From the NCBI GenBank assembly GCA_003599455.1, contig QZKF01000011.1, forward strand, positions 31,189-95,188: a stretch of 64,000 bases of DNA, written 5' to 3'. Positions 16,877 through 25,363 of the stretch are shown one piece after another (the stretch's first letter is position 1; each line of letters begins with the position of its first letter). A program made the translations under genes and the position numbers. This DNA comes from Comamonadaceae bacterium (GTDB lineage Bacteria > Pseudomonadota > Gammaproteobacteria > Burkholderiales > Burkholderiaceae_C). The notes beneath the pieces were generated by a model. That model saw nothing but the letters and a program-made list of their open reading frames with translations, searched no databases and was not told where the DNA came from.

Positions 16877-18004
16877 TCACAAGGCTGCCGAGATGGTGTC
16901 TGGACGGGTTCGGTCGAAGATTTCATTGGCCCACAGCATCACCACCATCAGACCGTCGCCGGTGTTGGTGATGTCATGCGTCCAGCCTGGGACGGTCTCC
17001 ACCACGCGTGGCGATTCGGCGGTGGTATGGATCTCGTGTGCTTGACCGGTCAGCATGTGGCGAAAGCGGAAACGAGCCTTGCCCTGGATGACCAGAAATT
17101 TCTCGGTCTTGGCGTGGTGGTAGTGGCCTCCGCGCGTCACCCCAGGATGGGCGGTGAAGTAGGAGAACTGACCGCTGTCTTGTGTCATGAGCATCTCGAC
17201 GAAGACGCCACGCGGATCCTCGTGGCGCACCAGCGGATAGTCGAATACCTCTACCGGGAGGTAGCTGACATAGGTTGCATACAGGGCCCGGCCGAGACCG
17301 TGGCCCACCGTGCCGATGACGCCGGTGTCGCGACTCCTGCGAAACGCCCGAATGGTGTCGGCGACACCGCCCACGGTGGAGTTGTAAACCGGTCCGGCGG
17401 TTTCAAAGCCGAGGGCGTCGGGCTGGGGTGCAGCGCCGTCCACCAGCGCAAGGAATCTGTCGATCACGTCGTCCACATGAATCAACTGGAGTACCGCGCT
17501 GGGGTCGTGCACCTCGATGGGAAGGTCGCGCGCGATTTGGTGGCAGAACGTGGCCACCGCAGAGTTGTAGTGGGGGCGGCACCACTTGCCGAACACGTTG
17601 GGCAGGCGAAACACGTGCAGTGCATGACCGTGTGCCTGTGCCAGGGACCGCATCGACGCTTCGGCGGCCTTCTTGGACTCGCCATATGGATTGCCACGGT
17701 CGGCCTGGGTCGACGAGGTAAGGATCAGCCGTGGCCGGTGGTTCGATGCCGCAGCCGCCTGCGCCAGGGCCTCGCACAAGCTGACTGTGAAGTCAACATT
17801 GCCGATTTGAAACTCGCTGACGTCCTTGGGTCTGTTCACGCCGGCCAGGTGGACGACCACATCGGCTTGGTCGACGGCGCTTCGCAGGCTCTCGGGCACG
17901 CTGTGCCGGGTCCAGGGCGTCACGGTCCAGCCTGCCTGCTCCGCAACCCGCAGACGGAGGTTGCGACCGATGAAGCCGTCGGCGCCGGTGATGAGGATAT
18001 GCAC
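16877..18004 (-). CDS. fnlB: UDP-4-keto-hexosamine reductase, CapF/FnlB type
   Basis: 375 residues from a GTG start one base after the fnlA stop. Two domains are visible. An N-terminal extended SDR has ILITGADGFIGRNL and YGESKKAAE (about residues 3-240). A C-terminal cupin (about 265-370) has GGHYHHAKTEKFLVIQGKA, whose His residues bind zinc in CapF. This fusion is diagnostic of CapF/FnlB, which acts between the dehydratase-epimerase and the 2-epimerase in UDP-L-FucNAc synthesis. A product of the L-QuiNAc branch cannot be excluded. Confidence 0.92.
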   Translation of the reverse strand: MHILITGADGFIGRNLRLRVAEQAGWTVTPWTRHSVPESLRSAVDQADVVVHLAGVNRPKDVSEFQIGNVDFTVSLCEALAQAAAASNHRPRLILTSSTQADRGNPYGESKKAAEASMRSLAQAHGHALHVFRLPNVFGKWCRPHYNSAVATFCHQIARDLPIEVHDPSAVLQLIHVDDVIDRFLALVDGAAPQPDALGFETAGPVYNSTVGGVADTIRAFRRSRDTGVIGTVGHGLGRALYATYVSYLPVEVFDYPLVRHEDPRGVFVEMLMTQDSGQFSYFTAHPGVTRGGHYHHAKTEKFLVIQGKARFRFRHMLTGQAHEIHTTAESPRVVETVPGWTHDITNTGDGLMVVMLWANEIFDRTRPDTISAAL

Positions 18005-18005
18005 G

Positions 18006-19052
18006 TCAGTCCTCCGCACGGGCGGTGTCACCGCGCAGGATACGCTGCAGGAAGTCGAGCTTGAGCAGCAAGCGCTTCATGCCCGCGATATCGAGGCGCT
18101 GGGTGTTGTGGGAGTGGTATTCCTCCGCGTGCAGGGCCTGGGTGAGCTTGGCCTCCCCCTGATCGACGTACTTCGAGTAGTTGAGGTCGCGGCCATCTGG
18201 CGGCACGCGGTAGTAGTCGCCCCGGTCTTCGGCATGCGCCATTTCTTCTTTGCTTAGCAGAGCCTCGTAGAGCTTTTCGCCGTGGCGGCTGCCGATGACG
18301 CGAATGGGGTGGTCCGGCATCTTGAGCAGCTCGCCGAGCGCCCTGGCCAGGGTTTCCACGGTCGCCGCCGGCGCCTTCTGCACGAAGATGTCTCCGTTCT
18401 GGCCATGCTCGAAGGCATACAGCACCAAGTCGACGGCGTCGTCGAGCGTCATCATGAAGCGTGTCATGGCCGGATCCGTGATGGTGATCGGCTGGCCCGC
18501 GAGCATCTGATCGACGAACAGGGGAATGACCGATCCCCGCGAGGCCATCACATTGCCGTAGCGCGTTCCACAAATCACCGTGGGCGTGCCCTCGAGGTTG
18601 CGGCTCGTGGCCACCATCACCTTCTCCATCATGGCCTTGCTGATGCCCATGGCGTTGATGGGGTACACCGCCTTGTCGGTGCTCAGGCAAACCACGCGCT
18701 TTACGCCTGCATCGATGGCGACTGACAGCACGTTCTCCGTGCCGAGCACGTTGGTCAGCACAGCCTGCATTGGATGGAATTCACAGGATGGCACTTGCTT
18801 GAGCGCCGCCGCGTGGAACACGTAGTCCACGCCACGCATGGCCTGCTGCAGGCTGCCGCGGTCGCGCACGTCACCGATGTAGAAGCGCAGCTTGGGGTTG
18901 TCGTAGCGCTTTCGCAGGTCGTCTTGCTTTTTCTCGTCGCGGCTGAAGATGCGGATTTCCGCGATATCGGTGTGCAGCGCGCGCTTGAGCACCGCGTTGC
19001 CGAAAGAACCGGTACCGCCCGTGATGAGGAGGCATTTCGAAGTGAAAGACAT
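18006..19052 (-). CDS. fnlA: UDP-GlcNAc 4,6-dehydratase / 5-epimerase, CapE/FnlA type
   Basis: 348 residues from MSFTSKCLLITGGTGSFGN, with AGGAA eight bases upstream of the ATG. Soluble SDR with nucleotide motif TGGTGSFG, FHAAALKQVPSCEFHP, and the Ser-Met-Lys style active site in STDKAVYPINAMGISK, which is typical of FlaA1/CapE/FnlA proteins. It catalyses the first step from UDP-GlcNAc towards UDP-L-FucNAc. It is followed directly by fnlB and fnlC, giving the complete three-enzyme pathway. Confidence 0.93.
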   Translation of the reverse strand: MSFTSKCLLITGGTGSFGNAVLKRALHTDIAEIRIFSRDEKKQDDLRKRYDNPKLRFYIGDVRDRGSLQQAMRGVDYVFHAAALKQVPSCEFHPMQAVLTNVLGTENVLSVAIDAGVKRVVCLSTDKAVYPINAMGISKAMMEKVMVATSRNLEGTPTVICGTRYGNVMASRGSVIPLFVDQMLAGQPITITDPAMTRFMMTLDDAVDLVLYAFEHGQNGDIFVQKAPAATVETLARALGELLKMPDHPIRVIGSRHGEKLYEALLSKEEMAHAEDRGDYYRVPPDGRDLNYSKYVDQGEAKLTQALHAEEYHSHNTQRLDIAGMKRLLLKLDFLQRILRGDTARAED

Positions 19053-19063
19053 ACTGGATTTTC

Positions 19064-20086
19064 CTACATACGAGAGGTGTGATTCGCGCCGTCGCAGTTG
19101 CGCATGAACGCAGCCCTTTGTACTTCGGCCCTGGCGCGGATGGTCTGGTAGTGAAGCCGATGCATCTCGAGTTCGGGTTTCAGGCGGCGGAGGTCGCGCA
19201 GAATGTCGAAACAATGCAGGGCCGCTCGCAGCCCATACACGAGGTAGTTCAGGTTCAGCAATCGCCGCATCAGTTTCGACGCCTGTCGATAGCAGAAGAT
19301 GCGGTTGCGCATCAGAACCCGCTCGAAGCCTTGCGCCACGTGGTCCCTCAGGTAGCCGAAAATCGCTAGCTTGTCGTTGTCGAAGGCGGCGCTGCGCGTC
19401 AGATAGGTGGAGCCAGCGGTGCGGCGGTAGTAAATGTGCACCAGTGGCGATTGCTCAAACGACAGGGGCGAAAGGCGTTCGGCCATCTTCACGTGCATGG
19501 GGTAGTCTTCGGTGACTGCAAACCGCTGCACGAAGTCCCGGATCACGTCATCGCGCAGTACCCGGGTGGAGAAAATGATGCTGGGCGTGTGGTTGAAGCT
19601 GATGCCGAGCAGGCGCTTCATGTAGTTGCTGCGGGCATAGATGCGATTGCTCGCCACCATGTTGGCATTGTAGAACGCAGGCCAGTCGAGATGGCCGTCG
19701 ATCAGGTTCAGCGGATAGCCCGACGACATGTCGAGATCCTGCAAACGCCGCCACTCGGCCAGAAGGTTCTCGCAAGAGTACACGTCGTCTCCCGCCGTGA
19801 GCTTGCACAGGCTTCCGCGCACGTGTGCCCACACCTTCGTGTAGTTGCGGCAGGTCCCCTGGTTGGTGGCCTGCGTGTGGATCTGGACGTCGGAAAACAA
19901 GCTGGCGCGTTGGCCCAGCCAGTGCCTAGCCAGCGCCAGTGTCTGGTCTTTCGACGCGTCGTCGGCAATGATCAACTGGAAGGTGCGACCCTGACCGTAC
20001 TCGAGGATCTGGTAGGCAATGCTCTCCAGGTGCTCGAGAACATAGGCTTCGTGGTTGTAGGTGATCACGACAAAGGTGAAGTCCAT
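19064..20086 (-). CDS. Glycosyltransferase family 2
   Basis: 340 residues from MDFTFVVITYNHEAYVLEHL. GT-A fold with the nucleotide-sugar motif LIIADDASKDQT (DD/DAS) and a second acidic motif at LTAGDDVY. The C-terminal portion is basic and leucine-rich. It probably adds one sugar of the repeat unit to the lipid carrier on the cytoplasmic face; donor and acceptor are unknown. The start overlaps the upstream gene's stop (TGATG), implying coupled translation. Base composition is lower in GC than in the rml and wbpM flanks. Confidence 0.87.
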   Translation of the reverse strand: MDFTFVVITYNHEAYVLEHLESIAYQILEYGQGRTFQLIIADDASKDQTLALARHWLGQRASLFSDVQIHTQATNQGTCRNYTKVWAHVRGSLCKLTAGDDVYSCENLLAEWRRLQDLDMSSGYPLNLIDGHLDWPAFYNANMVASNRIYARSNYMKRLLGISFNHTPSIIFSTRVLRDDVIRDFVQRFAVTEDYPMHVKMAERLSPLSFEQSPLVHIYYRRTAGSTYLTRSAAFDNDKLAIFGYLRDHVAQGFERVLMRNRIFCYRQASKLMRRLLNLNYLVYGLRAALHCFDILRDLRRLKPELEMHRLHYQTIRARAEVQRAAFMRNCDGANHTSRM

Positions 20087-20958
20087 CAGACTTGTCCTTT
20101 GCGAGCGCGCAGTTTGGTGAGGAGCAGCAACCATACGATGACCAGCGCCAACCAGCCCGATGCCCGAAAGCCCTGGGCGAGCATGCGTAGCTTCTCGACG
20201 GTTGTTCTGGGCGCCCCCTGCGCTCCGGTGATGCCCCTGTCCAGCATGTTGATGCCTAGGCGGTATCGCTCGATCAGCGGGCCGGCGACCTGCGGCACCC
20301 ATTTGCCTCGATAGATCGCCCCGCCCATGGTGTAGTTGTAGCGGTAGATGGATTCATGGCCGGGCTGTGCGCAGAAATACTTGCCGCGATGAAGAAAAGT
20401 GCGGCTGGTGCCGAACAACTCCCAGATCCAGGGGCTGTCTTCGGCTCGCGTGAGCTCGATCAGGTGCTTGCGGCGCCACAAGGCGGGAGCCGAGTTGAGC
20501 CGGTAGTTGGTCAGGCGTGGAATTGCCTCGAAGCCCTGGTAACGGCTGGCGGGACGTGCGGCGCCGGGCACATGGGAAAGGTAGAAGACCGAGATGTCTG
20601 GGTCGGCGTCCATCCATTCAAGGCATCGATCGACGGCCTCGCTGTCCACGGGTTCCTCGAGCACGAAGTCGTCGAACAACATCAGCACGTATTCGGACGA
20701 CTGATCATTGAGTGTTGCGAGGAGGCGCGCGCCCCAGGACGACGACCGTTGATCAGGCCGTAGCACGTGGCTGCTGACGCGAAGCCCCGACTCGGCGACG
20801 TCGAGCGATTCGGTGTTGACGACGATGGGAAACGGGCAGTCGCTCCACCTGTCCTTGAAGGCCGCGAAAAAGAGAGGCCAGACATCGATATAGGCGTCGC
20901 AGCTGTTTACGACGACCACGCATCGATCTGCGAAGCTAGTTGAGGAGTCAGGCGTCAT
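20086..20958 (-). CDS. Putative glycosyltransferase with C-terminal membrane helix
   Basis: 290 residues from MTPDSSTSF. I do not recognise a named family. The N-terminal VVVVNSCDAYIDVWPLFFAAFKDRW resembles glycosyltransferase-like proteins. YVLMLFDDFVLEEPVD contains a DD pair like the DxD donor-metal site. A single hydrophobic helix sits at the C terminus (about 266-282), followed by a basic tail, suggesting an inner-membrane attachment. Position between a GT2 gene and the ABC exporter supports a role in repeat-unit assembly. The 5' end overlaps the ABC transporter gene by 11 bases, and the 3' end overlaps the GT2 start. Confidence 0.65.
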   Translation of the reverse strand: MTPDSSTSFADRCVVVVNSCDAYIDVWPLFFAAFKDRWSDCPFPIVVNTESLDVAESGLRVSSHVLRPDQRSSSWGARLLATLNDQSSEYVLMLFDDFVLEEPVDSEAVDRCLEWMDADPDISVFYLSHVPGAARPASRYQGFEAIPRLTNYRLNSAPALWRRKHLIELTRAEDSPWIWELFGTSRTFLHRGKYFCAQPGHESIYRYNYTMGGAIYRGKWVPQVAGPLIERYRLGINMLDRGITGAQGAPRTTVEKLRMLAQGFRASGWLALVIVWLLLLTKLRARKGQV

Positions 20959-22738
20959 TTTTTGTTTTTTCGACGAGGGTGGGGTCGTCGGCGAAGTCCT
21001 GAAAGCTGCCGACCCGTAATAGGGCCCCATCGCGAAGTTCAATGATCTGGTCGCAAGAACGCAAGGAGGCTATCTTGTGGGCCACCATCACGATGGTGAT
21101 GTCGTCCCCTAGCCCTTCAATGCTTTGCATGACCGCCGATTCGGTGCCTTCATCGAGCGCGCTGGTCGCCTCGTCCAGAACCACCACGGTGGCGGATTTG
21201 TAAAGGGCTCGGGCAATCCCGATGCGCTGGCGTTGCCCCCCCGACAGCCAGGCACCCCGCTCGCCCACCAGGGTCTCCAATCCCTGTGGGAGCTGACCCA
21301 GGAAGTCGCCAAGCTGGGCCTTGCTGGCGCACCATCGAACCCGGTCGAAATCGATGAGCTTTCGATCGACCCCCAGCGCGATGTTTTCGCCGATCGAGGC
21401 ATCGGCAATAAATATGGACTGGGGAACGTGGGCCACCAGTTTGTGCCAGCCCCCTGGTCTGCGGAAGTCTATCTCCACGCCGTCGACGCGCACGGCGCCG
21501 GCCGTTGGCGCAAGGAGTCCCATCATGACGTCGAGCAATGTCGACTTGCCACCACCGGTTTTGCCGACAATGCCCAGGCGCGTCCCCTTCTTGATATGGA
21601 CGGTGATTCCGTTCAGGATGGGGCGGCCGACCTCGCCGTACGAAAAGCGCACCCCGTCAATGTCGATCGACCGGGTGAAAGACACCGGCCGGGCAGTATC
21701 GCCTTCTACCGGAAGCTCCAGGTCCATGTAGTCCAGGGTCGAGGCCACGGCATGCTGGGCCCCCTGGACGCACGCCCAAGCTGCATAAGCTTGTTGCAGC
21801 GTGGGCAGCAGGCGTTGAAGACCGAGCGCGAGTACCCCCAGACCTGGCAGCGAATCGGACAGCACCCCTCTGGATGCGAGAAAGTAGGACAGAGCTCCGA
21901 AGAACACGAGGCCACCCGCTTCAATCACGAAGCGTGGCACCTGGCTGATGATCTGAATGTCGGCTCTTGCCCGCTTCAGCGGGGTGTCGGATGCGACGAA
22001 CTCGCGCTCATAGAGCTTGTGGCTACCGTCAAGAATGATGTCCCTGACCGATCCCAGTCCTTCCTGCACCTTTTTGACAATGTTGTTGGTTTCGACATCG
22101 ATGGTTTCACTAGAGCGACGCAGCCGCTCTCGGGTCACCAGGTGCACGCATAAGTACAGCAAGCCGAACGCCAGCGATGAAGCGATTGTGACGACCGGGC
22201 TTGCCACAAATAGCAGTGCGATGATGGCAAATGACAGTACACCCGAACTGGCGATCGTCAGAATCGGGAAGAGGAATTGCCGGACAACGATCTCCGACTT
22301 GATGGAGACCGCAGAAATGACATCACTGCTGTTGGACTTCAGTTGCTCGATAAACGGACGCCGGATGGCGCGCACGTATATTCCAAGCGCGAAATCTGAG
22401 CCGATGGAGTAGCTGAGCCTTGCCAGACTGACCGTCAGGGCAAAGCGAGCGGCACCCGCCACCACGGCCAGGCTGCAAAATAGCAGACACGTGAAAGCCA
22501 GAATCTGGGTGTTGGATCGTGCATTGAAAACGTCGAGCAAGCTGCCGATCATCGGAAGGGTGACCAGCTGCTTGGGGTTGATCAGGGCACTGAGCAATGG
22601 CAGCAGGGCGCTGATGCTGGCGATTTCAAGAGCCGACGTAGCCGTGGATAAAAGCAGTGCCCCGACGATTTGGGTCCGTCGTCTGGGGGTGAGGTGTGCC
22701 CACAGCCGATGCACGAGCGCAGATGAATGTTGAGACAT
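20948..22738 (-). CDS. ABC-type lipid-linked oligosaccharide flippase, PglK/MsbA-like
   Basis: 596 residues. A fused half-transporter with about six membrane helices in residues 20-320, then an ATPase domain. Walker A is GIVGKTGGGKST, the signature LSGGQRQRIGIARAL, Walker B VVVLDEATSALD and the switch His lies in VMVAHKIAS. The GKTGGGKSTLLD stretch and overall size are like PglK, which flips undecaprenyl-linked glycans. No separate Wzx gene occurs in the locus, so this is the best candidate for moving the repeat unit across the inner membrane. The start ATG lies 24 bases after the upstream Wzy-like gene. Confidence 0.88.
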   Translation of the reverse strand: MSQHSSALVHRLWAHLTPRRRTQIVGALLLSTATSALEIASISALLPLLSALINPKQLVTLPMIGSLLDVFNARSNTQILAFTCLLFCSLAVVAGAARFALTVSLARLSYSIGSDFALGIYVRAIRRPFIEQLKSNSSDVISAVSIKSEIVVRQFLFPILTIASSGVLSFAIIALLFVASPVVTIASSLAFGLLYLCVHLVTRERLRRSSETIDVETNNIVKKVQEGLGSVRDIILDGSHKLYEREFVASDTPLKRARADIQIISQVPRFVIEAGGLVFFGALSYFLASRGVLSDSLPGLGVLALGLQRLLPTLQQAYAAWACVQGAQHAVASTLDYMDLELPVEGDTARPVSFTRSIDIDGVRFSYGEVGRPILNGITVHIKKGTRLGIVGKTGGGKSTLLDVMMGLLAPTAGAVRVDGVEIDFRRPGGWHKLVAHVPQSIFIADASIGENIALGVDRKLIDFDRVRWCASKAQLGDFLGQLPQGLETLVGERGAWLSGGQRQRIGIARALYKSATVVVLDEATSALDEGTESAVMQSIEGLGDDITIVMVAHKIASLRSCDQIIELRDGALLRVGSFQDFADDPTLVEKTKNDA

Positions 22739-22762
22739 GCGCGATGAATGGTAGCGCTTGGA

Positions 22763-24178
22763 TCAGGCCGCGCGCGGGGAGCCCGGGGAGCGTTGCCCGA
22801 ACGCCAAGCTGGTAACCCAGGCGATGAACAATATGATGAATGTCGTCAAAGATTCAAATATGTTGAAAACTTGGTTGTTGGCGGGAATGAAGATGATCAA
22901 CATCGTCAACAGCGGGATGCTGCATACTGCTGCGACATTGTGCGTTGCCAGCGCCGAGGTCCAGATGGCACATGCATAAAATCCGAGTGCTAGCATCACG
23001 AACGCGACACCCAGGAAGCCGACATCGTTGGCCCACTGGCTGTAGGCGGAATGCCATTGGCTAGTGGCACTCCACTGCTCGTGAATCTTTTGCTGAAAGG
23101 TCCTGGGTGCCAAGTCGACTCCCAGGTACTTTCGCAAGGCATCCACGATGAATTTGGAATGGCCCACTCCGTAGGTGGTCTCCATGGGGATGTCGGTGGA
23201 GAGCGACATGCCGTAGTAGCCTTGGGTCAGATAGATGGCTCCGATAGAGAAAAGGTGGCAGCCCTTGGCCGTCATTTCGCCCGATGTCTCGCAATACTCT
23301 TGAAACCCTGGCCTGACGCGAATCACCCCGGCCGTGGAATGCAGGCTCTTTGCTGCGTACTCCAGCCCAGGCGCCCGCACACTCATGGTGTGATGAAAAT
23401 ACGCGCCCGCGAACACAAAGATGAACGCGGTCAGAAGATTCAGTGTGCGGCGCGATTTGATGAACTGAAGTCGTTCCGCGCGCGGCGTCATGAATACATG
23501 AGCCAAGATGATGGTCGTGAAAACAAAGGTCACATCAAAAACGGGCTTGTTCGTTCCCACGCACACGCCGGAGACGATGGGGAAAATCGCGAGGGCGGAT
23601 CCTAGGATTTTCTTCAGGCGCGACAGGCTGGGCCAGCTTGAAGCCAGCATGTACACCAGAACCAATTTGGAAAAGGCCAGGACGCCGAACAAGAGGGTGA
23701 TCAGCGGGTTGCCCGAAAAGTTTTCCTTTGCCTCGTCACTCAGCTTGTAGAGGTAAGCGCCCAGTGGATCGATCAGGCCGTAGATGAAGTCTGAGAACAA
23801 CGACGTCGGGATGTAGCTGGGGCCGAGAGTGAGGTTCCTGTGGCCGATCAAGGCGACCAAGGTCGCGCAGGCCCAGATGGGCCAGAAGAAGCGCGCGGTG
23901 AAATCGCGAGAAGAAGGTACGCCTCCGCGACTGGTCCACCGGTGTCTCTGCCACAGCGCAGCGCCATAGCCGACGAGAAACATCGACAGGTAGAGCGCAT
24001 TCAATGACCAGAGCTCGAGCTCGTTCTTGATCGGCCAGTCGATCGGTCCGTATTTGAGCAACAGCAAAGTACCGCTCAAGTAAAGCATCGTGCAAATGCA
24101 CGGCGCCCACAGAAGGGGCAACGAATCGCTCGGATTCGAGTGTGTTGTGGTTTCGAGTTCGTTCCGCGTGAGGGCCAT
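22763..24178 (-). CDS. Polytopic membrane protein, candidate O-antigen/EPS polymerase (Wzy-like)
   Basis: 471 residues with about 10-12 hydrophobic helices and one larger hydrophilic loop at about 270-390, containing several Cys, Trp and Tyr residues. Sequence identity to named polymerases is not recognisable, which is normal for Wzy. Topology, size and position beside glycosyltransferases and a flippase make it the polymerase candidate (inference). AT content is higher than in the flanks. It could alternatively be an unrelated integral membrane protein. The 185-base gap upstream to the FkbM gene holds no gene. Confidence 0.6.
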   Translation of the reverse strand: MALTRNELETTTHSNPSDSLPLLWAPCICTMLYLSGTLLLLKYGPIDWPIKNELELWSLNALYLSMFLVGYGAALWQRHRWTSRGGVPSSRDFTARFFWPIWACATLVALIGHRNLTLGPSYIPTSLFSDFIYGLIDPLGAYLYKLSDEAKENFSGNPLITLLFGVLAFSKLVLVYMLASSWPSLSRLKKILGSALAIFPIVSGVCVGTNKPVFDVTFVFTTIILAHVFMTPRAERLQFIKSRRTLNLLTAFIFVFAGAYFHHTMSVRAPGLEYAAKSLHSTAGVIRVRPGFQEYCETSGEMTAKGCHLFSIGAIYLTQGYYGMSLSTDIPMETTYGVGHSKFIVDALRKYLGVDLAPRTFQQKIHEQWSATSQWHSAYSQWANDVGFLGVAFVMLALGFYACAIWTSALATHNVAAVCSIPLLTMLIIFIPANNQVFNIFESLTTFIILFIAWVTSLAFGQRSPGSPRAA

Positions 24179-24363
24179 CTTGAAGGATATCGTGGAGAGA
24201 ATGAATCATTACTTATCGATGTCCGCCCTGCATCGATGAATGCATGTGGGGTCGCCAATTGACGACTGGATATTTTCAAGTTGCTAGGGTAGTGCGGAAG
24301 GGTCGCCCGTAGAGATCATGGCAGCACCACGCGCCCCAGCAAGCTCATGTCTGCGTTGGCCAC

Positions 24364-25293
24364 TCATTCAGGAACGAACAGCAGGTTGGTGTGAAGGTAC
24401 GAGCTGGTCGGCGAATGGTCGCAAAGGCGATTGTCTTTCCATTCCTTCGCTCGATAGCCGTGTTGAATCAGCAAGCGCACGGCCGATGCGCTATCTTTGT
24501 AATTACCGGCTTTGACGTCGCCGACTTCAAGGGTCACCAAGGGGCGGATGTCGTTCAGAGTGCGCTTCATGCCGAGCAGGATGTCGTGCTCGGCATTCTC
24601 AGCATCTATCTTGATGAACGTGGGCTTCAACCGGTTGGTCTCGACATACTCGTCAATGCTGATGGCGGAAACGGTGTACTCGGTGGGCTGGAGCTTTTTA
24701 GCCACGGCGTCTTCAAGTTTTGCTTCATACAAGGAGTTGAATGCCGACATGGTCATTCCGTAGTCCTTGAATTTCAGCTGCGTGGTTTCCGACCAAGCGG
24801 CCACGTTGTTTAGTTTGACGTTCCCCTTGGTGCTCACGTTCGAGCGCACCACCTCATAGGTGTGTTGGGTCGGTTCGAAACTGTGAACCTGGCCTTGAAG
24901 GCCTACTAGGTGGGAGGCAAGCAGGCTGTAGTAGCCGAAATGCGTGCCGATGTCGAAAACCACGTCGCCCGGGTTGACGGAATGGATGACGATCCGGGTC
25001 AGGTCGGGCTCGAAGAAGCCGTAGCGGTACAGGAAGCACGAGACGATCTCCGGGAAGACCACGTTCATGTGCTCGTCCCAGAACAGGCGGGCTTGCAGCT
25101 TGCAGGTCGACCCTGTCATCCGACAGTACTTTTCCAGGGCCTTGGACGTCGGCAGCCGCAAAGGTGCGCGCAGGGTACGCTGCAGGCGGTTGCCGGTGTT
25201 TCGTTGGACGTGCTGCTCGAGTTGATCGAGCAGCAGGCTCTTGGAGCGCTGGAGGCTGTCTTGCGATGGGCTGACGGCGGTCGGATCCGGCAT
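24364..25293 (-). CDS. FkbM-family SAM-dependent methyltransferase
   Basis: 309 residues from MPDPTAVSPS. The SAM-binding core is visible from about residue 108: GDVVFDIGTHFGYYSLLAS (motif I), VHSFEPTQHTYEVVRSNV with the acidic residue of motif II, and FIKIDAENAEHDIL. The last is the FkbM signature region with DAE replacing the usual DVEG. The C terminus ends in a short strand pair. It probably O-methylates a sugar of the surface polysaccharide. A later in-frame start cannot be excluded because the first 40 residues look poorly conserved. It is separated from the aminotransferase gene upstream by 70 bases. Confidence 0.85.
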   Translation of the reverse strand: MPDPTAVSPSQDSLQRSKSLLLDQLEQHVQRNTGNRLQRTLRAPLRLPTSKALEKYCRMTGSTCKLQARLFWDEHMNVVFPEIVSCFLYRYGFFEPDLTRIVIHSVNPGDVVFDIGTHFGYYSLLASHLVGLQGQVHSFEPTQHTYEVVRSNVSTKGNVKLNNVAAWSETTQLKFKDYGMTMSAFNSLYEAKLEDAVAKKLQPTEYTVSAISIDEYVETNRLKPTFIKIDAENAEHDILLGMKRTLNDIRPLVTLEVGDVKAGNYKDSASAVRLLIQHGYRAKEWKDNRLCDHSPTSSYLHTNLLFVPE

Positions 25294-25363
25294 GGGTGGT
25301 GTCCCTGGGTGGCGCTGCGCCGTTTGCGGGCGTGCTGCTAAGTTAAGGTCTGAACGGGTCGGT

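Noticed and set aside
24179..24363. Promoter for the Wzy-like gene in the 185-base gap
   Set aside because: TTGACG-like and TTGAAA-like hexamers occur, but none is paired with a convincing -10 at 16-18 bases on the right strand, so no promoter is called although internal initiation remains possible.
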